A stretch of DNA of 9,010 nt from Candidatus Parcubacteria bacterium (GTDB lineage Bacteria; Patescibacteriota; Minisyncoccia; Phycocordibacterales; UBA6065): the NCBI GenBank assembly GCA_019661795.1, contig JAIFWQ010000009.1, positions 1 to 9,010 on the forward strand, written 5' to 3'. The notes beneath the pieces were generated by a model, which did not search any database, was not told the DNA's origin, and was given only the letters and a program-made list of their open reading frames with translations. The stretch's first letter is position 1. Every line of letters begins with the position of its first letter. Shown here one piece after another: positions 1-4,298 of this stretch. A program made the translations under genes and the position numbers.

Positions 1-434
1 GGGGAGGATGCTAATGCCGGAATCCCATCAAGGTCCATTAGATCAGCGCAATCTGACAGATGTTCCATGAAACCATTCTCATCTCCAAGAAAGCAGCTGA
101 CCAAACGCCAGCTTTCGATATCGGAGTAGAACACACCGATGATGACGATGCTCATTCCAATGGCGATGACGGCCTCGGCGCCGATGACCCAAATCGGAGG
201 CTGGTCCTTCAAGCTGACCATGATAGCGAATCCGATCCAAAGAATGAGGTTCAGTATCACCACCCAGCGCTTGCCCTTGAAGCTTTTCCAAGACGGCGTT
301 GCCGTGATCGCGAGATAACGGAACACGGCTCTGACAGGATCTCGGCCGTTCGCTATCTCATATGCTTTTTCCAAGTGCGGATTTAGCTGTTTGCTCTTCC
401 AGAGGAGAAGCAAGTCTTTATTCGTCGTATTCAT
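1..434 (-). CDS. Hypothetical two-helix membrane protein (3' end cut by the window edge)
   Basis: On the minus strand an open frame runs from an ATG at 434-432 to the left edge without a stop, giving at least 144 residues. I do not recognise the family. Residues 1-56 are hydrophilic (begins MNTTNKDLLLLWKSKQLNPH). Two hydrophobic segments follow, about 57-75 (WVVILNLILWIGFAIMVSL) and 81-103 (starting IWVIGAEAVIAIG), separated by a short KDQPP turn, so both termini would face the same side. The C-terminal part is acidic and soluble. A GGAG lies 9 bases before the chosen ATG, the best Shine-Dalgarno match in the window. Another ATG four bases upstream opens a different frame that stops after six codons, so it is not the start. 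The gene is divergent from khpA and has its own promoter candidate. The reading frame and two-helix topology are well supported; function is unknown. Confidence 0.72.
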   Translation of the reverse strand, partial: MNTTNKDLLLLWKSKQLNPHLEKAYEIANGRDPVRAVFRYLAITATPSWKSFKGKRWVVILNLILWIGFAIMVSLKDQPPIWVIGAEAVIAIGMSIVIIGVFYSDIESWRLVSCFLGDENGFMEHLSDCADLMDLDGIPALASS

Positions 435-449
435 TCATTCAATCTCCAA

Positions 450-540
450 GCCTGCGGTTGTGCGAGAAGGGGCTTCCGGCCCGTCCTCCATGCGCTTCCG
501 GCGCAGGGAGGGCTTAGACATCTCAAGGAGCAGTGCAGGC
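450..540 (-). promoter_or_regulatory. GC-rich 5' leader of the membrane protein gene with a closing inverted repeat
   Basis: The predicted transcript of the minus-strand membrane protein gene has a leader of roughly 115 bases. GCCTGC at 540-535 and GCAGGC at 455-450 (read on the minus strand) are exact six-base inverted repeats that would close a large loop, and the 3' arm ends four bases before the GGAG ribosome binding site. Inside lie two CCGGAAG copies in GC-rich context. No known riboswitch consensus is recognised. A structural or regulatory role is inference; six-base arms 80 bases apart can arise by chance. Confidence 0.25.
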
Positions 541-558
541 GGCTGTTTCCTGTGCTCG

Positions 559-586
559 ATTATCAATAAAAAGCAGGGTACGTCAA
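559..586 (-). promoter_or_regulatory. Sigma-70-like promoter for the leftward membrane protein gene
   Basis: Read on the minus strand, TTGACG (586-581, 5 of 6 consensus bases) and GATAAT (564-559, 5 of 6) are separated by 16 bases. Transcription would start near 552 and run leftward into the gene starting at 434. Confidence 0.55.
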
Positions 587-633
587 GTTTCCCACAGCTT
601 CGGTTTTCTTTTGCCTCCCGGGCCGGTATACTA

Positions 634-663
634 TTGACAGAGCAATCTTCGCTCGATTATTTT
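634..663 (+). promoter_or_regulatory. Candidate promoter of khpA
   Basis: A perfect TTGACA (634-639) is followed after 18 bases by TATTTT (658-663, 4 of 6). Transcription would start near 670, leaving a leader of only about 13 bases before the khpA ATG. A second possible -10, TATACT at 627-632, lies just upstream but has no convincing -35 partner. The two may be alternative starts. Confidence 0.45.
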
Positions 664-682
664 TCAGTTAACCACACCAACA

Positions 683-994
683 ATGGACGCCGACGCAAAG
701 TTTCTCGATTTCCTCGTGAAGTCTCTCGTAGACAATCCGAACGACGTAAAGATCACCCGCACCGTGGACGAGATGGGCGTGCTCCTCACGCTCGACGTCA
801 ATCCCGCCGACATGGGCAAGATCATCGGCAGGGAAGGCAACACCGCGAAAGCCATCCGCACGCTCCTGCGCATCGTCGGCATGAAAAATAATTCCCGGGT
901 GAACCTCAAGATATCCGAACCCGCAGGCGGTCCTGTAAAGGAGACCAAGACGACGAAGACCGTCGACGAAGCCATGGCGGATCTCAATCTCTAA
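683..994 (+). CDS. khpA: KH-domain RNA-binding protein KhpA
   Basis: The 103-residue product is a single-KH-domain RNA-binding protein of the KhpA/YlqC family. Known members act in the cytoplasm, usually with KhpB, and bind small and messenger RNAs. Residues about 21-80 form the KH core: a strand and helix around DVKITRTVDEMGVLLTLDV, then the signature IIGREGNTAKAIRTLLR (47-63) with its GxxG loop as G49-R50-E51-G52. A short lysine- and threonine-rich, partly acidic tail (about 83-103) extends beyond the usual length of under 80 residues. No Shine-Dalgarno precedes the ATG; the leader is A- and C-rich. In many bacteria khpA sits between rpsP and rimM-trmD. Here trmD is nearby but rpsP and rimM are absent, and an acetyltransferase-like gene intervenes. 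The gene has its own promoter candidate and terminator. Confidence 0.9.
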   Translation: MDADAKFLDFLVKSLVDNPNDVKITRTVDEMGVLLTLDVNPADMGKIIGREGNTAKAIRTLLRIVGMKNNSRVNLKISEPAGGPVKETKTTKTVDEAMADLNL

Positions 995-1020
995 AAACGC
1001 CGCCGATTTTTTAAAAGCAC

Positions 1021-1043
1021 AGCCGCCTTTCACGGGCGGTTTT
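1021..1043 (+). terminator. Rho-independent terminator of khpA
   Basis: CCGCC (1023-1027) and GGCGG (1035-1039) form a five-pair GC stem with loop TTTCACG. A G-T and an A-T pair extend it at the base, and TTTT follows (1040-1043). It lies 27 bases after the khpA stop. Another GCCGCC just after the stop (about 999-1004) could compete for the same 3' arm. Confidence 0.7.
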
Positions 1044-1047
1044 GTGT

Positions 1048-1076
1048 TTGACAAATAGGTAAATGTGGTGTATACT
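1048..1076 (+). promoter_or_regulatory. Strong sigma-70 promoter of the GNAT-like gene
   Basis: TTGACA (1048-1053, 6 of 6) and TATACT (1071-1076, 5 of 6) are separated by exactly 17 bases. It begins five bases after the U-run of the khpA terminator. Transcription would start near 1083, giving a leader of about 35 bases, poor in G and with no Shine-Dalgarno before the ATG at 1118. Confidence 0.8.
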
Positions 1077-1117
1077 CATAGCCAGCAACACTGAACACTC
1101 AACTTGAACCTTGACCC

Positions 1118-1558
1118 ATGAATAACAATAACGTAGTCATCTCAATGCTCGGAAGCGACTTTTCGAAAAGCGATGTCCAAAACATCAATTGGCTTCTCGA
1201 AAAGCTCTCGTCTTCGTCGATGCCGGCGACGGAACATTCGATCAGGGCTTTGCCTTCATCGACCACGATCGCGCTCGCGAGAAGCGGCACGACGGGAGAG
1301 ATCGTCGGCATCGGCGCGCTCGTCGTCGCGAGCACTCTCGGCGGCAGGCACGGGATCATCGAAGATGTCGTCGTTTCGCGGGAATACGAAGGCGGGAACA
1401 TCGACCAAGCGATCATCGACAATCTGCTCGGCGATGCGATGGCCCGCGACCTGCCGTACGTCGTCGCTCTTTCGAACGACGAAGCGATGGGGAGGCTGTA
1501 CATCAGCCTCAACTTCCGGCCGGATTCTTCCGGCTATCGGATCGACCTCAAGCATTGA
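1118..1558 (+). CDS. GNAT-fold acetyltransferase-like protein with a degenerate acetyl-CoA loop
   Basis: The 146-residue product follows the GNAT (Gcn5-related N-acetyltransferase) layout. Strands lie around EIVGIGALVV (61-70), the typical beta-4 strand is IIEDVVVS (80-87), then the loop and helix that normally bind acetyl-CoA pyrophosphate (89-110), beta-5 YVVALSN (114-120), and a final AMGRLYISLNF (123-133) like the family's xxLYxxxGF. The key loop is abnormal: where active members have R/Q-x-x-G-x-G/A (commonly YRGKGIG), this one reads YEGGNID, with the basic residue and both glycines replaced; the late GF is also NF. Activity is therefore doubtful; it could be a binding or regulatory relative. 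The N-terminal 50 residues are serine-rich and unassigned. The gene is transcribed alone between a strong promoter and a strong terminator, and its TGA stop shows that TGA is not reassigned here. Fold call fairly sure; substrate unknown. Confidence 0.75.
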   Translation: MNNNNVVISMLGSDFSKSDVQNINWLLEKLSSSSMPATEHSIRALPSSTTIALARSGTTGEIVGIGALVVASTLGGRHGIIEDVVVSREYEGGNIDQAIIDNLLGDAMARDLPYVVALSNDEAMGRLYISLNFRPDSSGYRIDLKH

Positions 1559-1577
1559 AGCGAAAGCTTCCTTCAAG

Positions 1578-1604
1578 GCCCCGACAGAGATGTCGGGGCT
1601 TTTT
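1578..1604 (+). terminator. Rho-independent terminator after the GNAT-like gene
   Basis: GCCCCGACA (1578-1586) and TGTCGGGGC (1591-1599) form a perfect nine-pair stem closed by a GAGA tetraloop of the stable GNRA type, followed by TTTTT (1600-1604). It lies 19 bases after the stop codon and separates this gene from trmD. Confidence 0.92.
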
Positions 1605-1639
1605 CTTGCTCAAACGCCCAGAAAAGGTAATCTAAGGCC

Positions 1640-2332
1640 ATGACATTCCATGTCGTCACATTGTTTCCCGGCGCGTTCGATTCGTATCTCGGCGAATCGA
1701 TTTTGAAGCGCGCCATAGAGGACAAGAAGATACGGGTCAAATTCTATAATCCCCGCGACTTCGCGGACGACAAATGGCAGAGGGTCGACCAGAAGCCGTA
1801 CGGCGGCGGGCCGGGCATGGTCATACAGGCTCTGCCTGTAGCGAAGGCGATCGAGAAAGCATTGAAGGCATGCGGCGCGGCGAGGTCAAACAAAAACAGG
1901 GCGAAAGCGCCTCGCATCAAGATCGTCTTTTTCAGCCCTGCGGGCAAGCAGTTCGATACGGCATACGCCAAAGCAGCGGCGAAAAGATACGATAACGTCA
2001 TATTCGTCTCCGGCCGCTATGAAGGCATCGACGCCCGCGTGAAGAAGATGTTCAAGATGGAAGAGATCTCCGTCGGGCCATTCGTGCTCACCGGCGGCGA
2101 ACTGCCGGCCATGATCATGATGGATTCCATATCGCGCCAGATCGAAGGCGTTCTGGGGAATTTCGATTCGCGCGAAGAAGAGCGCGTCTCGAGCCCAGAC
2201 GCCTATACCCGGCCGGAGGCTTTCATATATAAAGGCAAAAAATACCGTGTGCCGAAGGTGCTTCTTTCGGGCAATCACCGGCTCATAGACGAATGGCGCG
2301 GCAAGACCGCGCGCAAAGGCGGGGCGAAGTAA
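1640..2332 (+). CDS. trmD: tRNA (guanine-N1)-methyltransferase TrmD
   Basis: TrmD methylates N1 of G37 next to the anticodon, using S-adenosylmethionine, and so prevents +1 frameshifting. The 230-residue product has the family hallmarks: FHVVTLFPGAF near the start, YGGGPGM (54-60), FFSPAG (97-102), VSGRYEGID (123-131) and SVGPFVLTGGELPAM (144-158) forming the knotted SAM site, then DSISR (162-166) holding the conserved Arg that matches E. coli R154, and YTRPEAF plus LLSGNH near the end. Oddities: the usual GDY of the SAM loop is GPF; the segment carrying the catalytic Asp of E. coli (D169, in TEDSF) reads EEERV, so Glu181 aligns with it, and the stretch before YTRP is shortened; a basic insertion lies at about 80-92; the C-terminal domain is about 25 residues shorter than in E. 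coli. A weak TTGCTC/TAATCT pair precedes the gene, and AAGG sits close to the ATG. It heads a unit with the sigma factor gene. rimM and rplS are absent. Confidence 0.95.
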   Translation: MTFHVVTLFPGAFDSYLGESILKRAIEDKKIRVKFYNPRDFADDKWQRVDQKPYGGGPGMVIQALPVAKAIEKALKACGAARSNKNRAKAPRIKIVFFSPAGKQFDTAYAKAAAKRYDNVIFVSGRYEGIDARVKKMFKMEEISVGPFVLTGGELPAMIMMDSISRQIEGVLGNFDSREEERVSSPDAYTRPEAFIYKGKKYRVPKVLLSGNHRLIDEWRGKTARKGGAK

Positions 2333-2362
2333 CTTCGGCAGGCTTGGCCGGGTTGTAGTACC

Positions 2363-2953
2363 ATGTCGAAGATGAATCCTCACGAACAAAAAGCGGAATT
2401 CGGCCAAAAGCGGGACGAAGACGTGCTCGCCGCGTCGTTCAAATACCCCCACCTTTTCGAACTGCTCGTCGAGCGATACGAAGAAGCATTCCTGCGCAAG
2501 GCCAAAAGCATCGTCCGCGACGACGAAGCCGCCCGCGACATCGTTCAGGACACCTTCGTCAAAATATATCTCTACGGCCGCACGTTCAAGCCGGTCGAAG
2601 GCGCGCGATTCTCGTCATGGGCGTACAAGGTCCTTATGAACGTCTGCTTCGGCTGGTATAAGAAGATGAAGCGCGAAAGGGAGTTCTTTTCGGCTCTCGA
2701 CGAGGACATGGAAGCGGTCCTGCCTCACGATGACAGCCAGGAACGGGCCCAAAAGCTCGACCGCGACTATCTCGAATCCATGTTCGCGCGCCTGCCTGAA
2801 ACTTTTGCCCGGATATTGCGGTTATACGTGGTCGAAGGGAAGGATTATAAGCAGATCGCCCTGGCCGAAGGCGTGACGGAAGGCGCGGTCAAGACCCGGA
2901 TGCATCGCGCCCGGGCCGAAATGAGAAAGATTGGCAAAGATATCGCGTATTAG
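2363..2953 (+). CDS. ECF-type RNA polymerase sigma factor (sigma-70 family)
   Basis: The 196-residue product has the two-domain form of extracytoplasmic-function sigma factors, which direct RNA polymerase to special promoters. Region 2 lies at about 19-105: FELLVERYEEAFLRKAKSIV (32-51), then the core-binding and -10-reading helices ARDIVQDTFVKIYLY (57-71) and ARFSSWAYKVLMNVCFGWYK (81-100). An acidic linker (about 106-137) follows. Region 4 lies at about 138-192, with LPETFARILRLYVVEGKDY leading into the helix-turn-helix YKQIALAEGVTEGAVKTRMH (162-181) that would bind the -35. Regions 1.1 and 3 are absent. The ATG lies 30 bases after trmD without a Shine-Dalgarno; Met4 is an alternative start. 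No separate promoter or terminator lies between trmD and this gene, so they are probably co-transcribed. The following gene encodes a small membrane protein that may regulate it. Class sure; regulon unknown. Confidence 0.93.
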   Translation: MSKMNPHEQKAEFGQKRDEDVLAASFKYPHLFELLVERYEEAFLRKAKSIVRDDEAARDIVQDTFVKIYLYGRTFKPVEGARFSSWAYKVLMNVCFGWYKKMKREREFFSALDEDMEAVLPHDDSQERAQKLDRDYLESMFARLPETFARILRLYVVEGKDYKQIALAEGVTEGAVKTRMHRARAEMRKIGKDIAY

Positions 2954-2958
2954 CATAA

Positions 2959-2977
2959 GGGCGGTCGCGCGCCGCCC
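2959..2977 (+). other. GC-only hairpin between the sigma factor and membrane protein genes
   Basis: GGGCGG (2959-2964) and CCGCCC (2972-2977) are perfect six-base inverted repeats around a seven-base loop, filling most of the 39-base gap. No T-run follows, so it is not a normal intrinsic terminator. It could mark mRNA processing, stabilise the upstream part, or reduce expression of the downstream gene. The role is inferred. Confidence 0.5.
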
Positions 2978-2992
2978 ATCCAAACAACAGAT

Positions 2993-3313
2993 ATGACACT
3001 GCTTGCGAATGAAATAATGAAAAAGGTGCGGACGATCTTCTTTATCCGTCGATTGGCCGCGCCTTTTGCTTTTCTCATAGCCGCATCGGCCGTGATCGCG
3101 TCTACCGTTTCGATCTCCCATGTCATAGCCAACATGCCGGCAGTCGTAGACATCCCAGCCGTGATGCGGTTCTTCGCCGCGGCGTTCGCGCACGCGGATG
3201 TTATCGTGAAAAGTGCGCTGGTTGCGGGTACCCTGTTCCTTCTCATGACCCTGAAGGGCGCCATCGAAAGCTTTCGGCTTTCCCGGGTGTCTGCCTCCTT
3301 TCAGAGGATCTAG
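2993..3313 (+). CDS. Small two-helix membrane protein linked to the ECF sigma factor
   Basis: The 106-residue product is not assigned to a family. It has a short basic N-terminus (KKVRTIFFIRR, 10-20), a first hydrophobic helix at about 21-43 (LAAPFAFLIAASAVIASTVS at 21-40), a moderately hydrophobic middle around IPAVMRFFAAAFAHADV (54-70), a second helix at about 71-88 (IVKSALVAGTLFLLMTLKG at 71-89) and a basic C-terminal tail. The charges suggest both ends lie in the cytoplasm. There is no cysteine, so it lacks the zinc motif of ZAS anti-sigma factors. Met9 (codon at 3017) is an equally plausible start; neither has a Shine-Dalgarno. It lies 39 bases after the sigma factor gene on the same strand, with no terminator between them and a strong one after it, which suggests a functional pair, perhaps a membrane-bound anti-sigma factor. 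That role is inference from context only. Confidence 0.75.
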   Translation: MTLLANEIMKKVRTIFFIRRLAAPFAFLIAASAVIASTVSISHVIANMPAVVDIPAVMRFFAAAFAHADVIVKSALVAGTLFLLMTLKGAIESFRLSRVSASFQRI

Positions 3314-3337
3314 TATGTGATCGCGATCTGTCGCGGA

Positions 3338-3372
3338 GCGCCGCCCTTCGAATACCCGGGCGGCGCTTTTTT
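3338..3372 (+). terminator. Rho-independent terminator closing the trmD-sigma-membrane protein unit
   Basis: GCGCCGCCC (3338-3346) and GGGCGGCGC (3358-3366) form a perfect nine-pair stem with an 11-base loop, followed by six T (3367-3372). The last two T belong to the complement of the TAA stop of the convergent glycosylase gene. On the minus strand the hairpin lacks a downstream T-run, so it mainly serves the rightward unit but could also slow the leftward transcript. Confidence 0.9.
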
Positions 3373-4003
3373 ATGCCTGCGGCCTTTTGCGGGCGATCCG
3401 CGCCTTCTTCTGGTCGGCGATGCGCCAGAGCACGCGGGCGGCATACGTGCGATAGGGCGACCATTTTTCAATGATCGCGAGGACCTTCTTCTCCGAAGGC
3501 AATTTTTTCCAGCCGTAGACGTGCATAAGGCCTTTTTGCAGGCCGAGATCGCCCCGCGAGAATACGTCGGTCCGGCCGAGCGAGAACATGAGTATCATTT
3601 CGGCCGTCCACGGGCCGATGCCTTTGACTTTGGTGAGCTCGGCCTGAACTTCGGCGTCGGAAAGGGCGGGGAGCTTTTCTATATTCACTTCTCCCGACAG
3701 GGTTTTCTGCGCCAGATCCTTGATGGCCCTCGATTTCGCCCCTGAAAGCCCGGCCTTTCTCATATCCGTATCCGAGATCTTCATGATCTCTTCGGCGACG
3801 ACGAGCTCGCCCTGAAAAAGCCTTTTGAATCTCCCGAATATGGTATCCGCGGCCTTGCCCGAAAGCTGTTGGCCGATGATCGTCCATGCGATATCGCGGA
3901 ACAGGTCGTCGGACTGCTTCAGGTCGTCGATCTCGAACTCCAGAGACGCCTTATGGAGCTTCGGATCATGCTTTTTGAAATGGAGGCGGGCTTTGGAATA
4001 CAT
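3371..4003 (-). CDS. DNA-3-methyladenine glycosylase II (AlkA/MAG-like, HhH-GPD superfamily)
   Basis: The 210-residue protein is a monofunctional DNA glycosylase of the helix-hairpin-helix GPD type, expected to remove alkylated purines such as 3-methyladenine and start base-excision repair. The N-terminal half carries the usual LFRDIAWTIIGQQLSGKAAD (34-53). LSGAKSRAIKDLA (86-98) follows. The helix-hairpin-helix is LTKVKGIGPWTAEMI (123-137) and the catalytic loop DVFSRGDLGLQKG (146-158), whose D152 matches the nucleophile-activating Asp of the family. WSPYRTYAARVLWR (181-194) is the conserved closing helix. There is no cysteine, so no Fe-S cluster as in EndoIII or MutY. The length matches short MAG-type enzymes rather than E. 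coli AlkA (282 residues), which has an extra N-terminal domain. The C-terminus is basic. The ATG lies only seven bases after a strong -10 element, so the mRNA is probably leaderless. The gene is convergent with the sigma factor unit and divergent from rpoB. Confidence 0.92.
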   Translation of the reverse strand: MYSKARLHFKKHDPKLHKASLEFEIDDLKQSDDLFRDIAWTIIGQQLSGKAADTIFGRFKRLFQGELVVAEEIMKISDTDMRKAGLSGAKSRAIKDLAQKTLSGEVNIEKLPALSDAEVQAELTKVKGIGPWTAEMILMFSLGRTDVFSRGDLGLQKGLMHVYGWKKLPSEKKVLAIIEKWSPYRTYAARVLWRIADQKKARIARKRPQA

Positions 4004-4010
4004 GATCGAG

Positions 4011-4019
4011 AGTATAGCA
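4011..4019 (-). promoter_or_regulatory. Extended -10 promoter of the glycosylase gene
   Basis: On the minus strand TGCTATACT (4019-4011) combines an extended -10 TGn with TATACT (5 of 6). No good -35 is seen 16-18 bases upstream, as expected for extended -10 promoters. The hexamer ends seven bases before the ATG, so transcription should begin at or within a base or two of the start codon. Confidence 0.55.
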
Positions 4020-4028
4020 AGAAACTCG

Positions 4029-4057
4029 TTGACAGAGATCAGTTAGTGATATAGACT
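4029..4057 (+). promoter_or_regulatory. Sigma-70 promoter upstream of rpoB-rpoC
   Basis: TTGACA (4029-4034, 6 of 6) and TAGACT (4052-4057, 4 of 6) are 17 bases apart. Transcription would start near 4064 and give an rpoB leader of about 235 bases. It lies back to back with the glycosylase promoter, about 12 bases from its -10. Confidence 0.6.
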
Positions 4058-4167
4058 CTATCCCACTTCATGCAAGATTGTGTTACTGGGGAAAACACGA
4101 AGTAATTACGGGTTTTTTAAGCCTTTTCTTGCCTACGATCTCATAAGATTGACCAAAACCGACGAGA

Positions 4168-4191
4168 GCCTTTCATTCAAAGGCCCTTTTT
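4168..4191 (+). terminator. Terminator-like hairpin in the rpoB leader (possible attenuator 1)
   Basis: GCCTTT (4168-4173) and AAAGGC (4179-4184) form a six-pair stem with loop CATTC, followed by CC, five T and, after GCG, six more T. The layout resembles an intrinsic terminator although the stem is weak. A second exact GCCTTT at 4121-4126 could pair with the same 3' arm and prevent the compact hairpin. The 295-base gap 4004-4298 otherwise holds only the two promoters and the second hairpin; no short gene was supported. Confidence 0.4.
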
Positions 4192-4236
4192 GCGTTTTTT
4201 GGCGTCTTTGATATCTGTTTGTCAAATCAGGGCAGG

Positions 4237-4269
4237 AAACCGAGCAGGTACGGCTGTTTCGCGGTTTTT
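4237..4269 (+). terminator. Second terminator-like hairpin just before rpoB (possible attenuator 2)
   Basis: AAACCG (4237-4242) pairs with CGGTTT (4262-4267), and the inner AGCAG (4243-4247) with CTGTT (4254-4258, one G-T pair), leaving loop GTACGG and a three-base bulge. The 3' arm runs into five T (4265-4269). It ends 29 bases before the rpoB ATG. Confidence 0.35.
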
Positions 4270-4284
4270 ATCAAGGCGGTATTT

Positions 4285-4290
4285 TATAAA
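4285..4290 (+). promoter_or_regulatory. Possible -10 element immediately upstream of rpoB
   Basis: TATAAA (5 of 6) ends eight bases before the rpoB ATG, a spacing that would give a leaderless start like the one predicted for the glycosylase gene. No good -35 or TGn extension accompanies it, and AT-rich sequence before a start codon can match by chance. Confidence 0.22.
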
Positions 4291-4298
4291 CCTACAGA

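Noticed and set aside
60..386. Plus-strand open frame at the left edge
   Set aside because: It is the shadow of the minus-strand membrane protein. Its product is low-complexity and no promoter or ribosome site supports it.
436..438. ATG four bases upstream as the start of the leftward membrane protein
   Set aside because: That frame stops after six codons (MNEYDE). The ATG at 434-432 opens the long frame.
391..891. Plus-strand open frame of 166 codons covering the khpA start
   Set aside because: It overlaps khpA in another frame with an arginine- and histidine-rich product. The KH motif lies in the khpA frame.
1556..1558. Recoding of TGA as glycine, known in some CPR lineages
   Set aside because: TGA ends the GNAT-like gene 19 bases before a strong terminator, and no in-frame TGA occurs in rpoB or the visible part of rpoC.
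1173..1643. Two further plus-strand open frames overlapping the GNAT-like gene
   Set aside because: Both have arginine- and serine-rich, unstructured products typical of shifted frames, while the chosen frame shows the GNAT layout and matches the promoter and terminator.
4004..4298. A hidden small gene, tRNA or rplL remnant before rpoB
   Set aside because: No open frame with a plausible product, cloverleaf or L7/L12-like sequence was found in either strand; only promoter and hairpin elements are visible.
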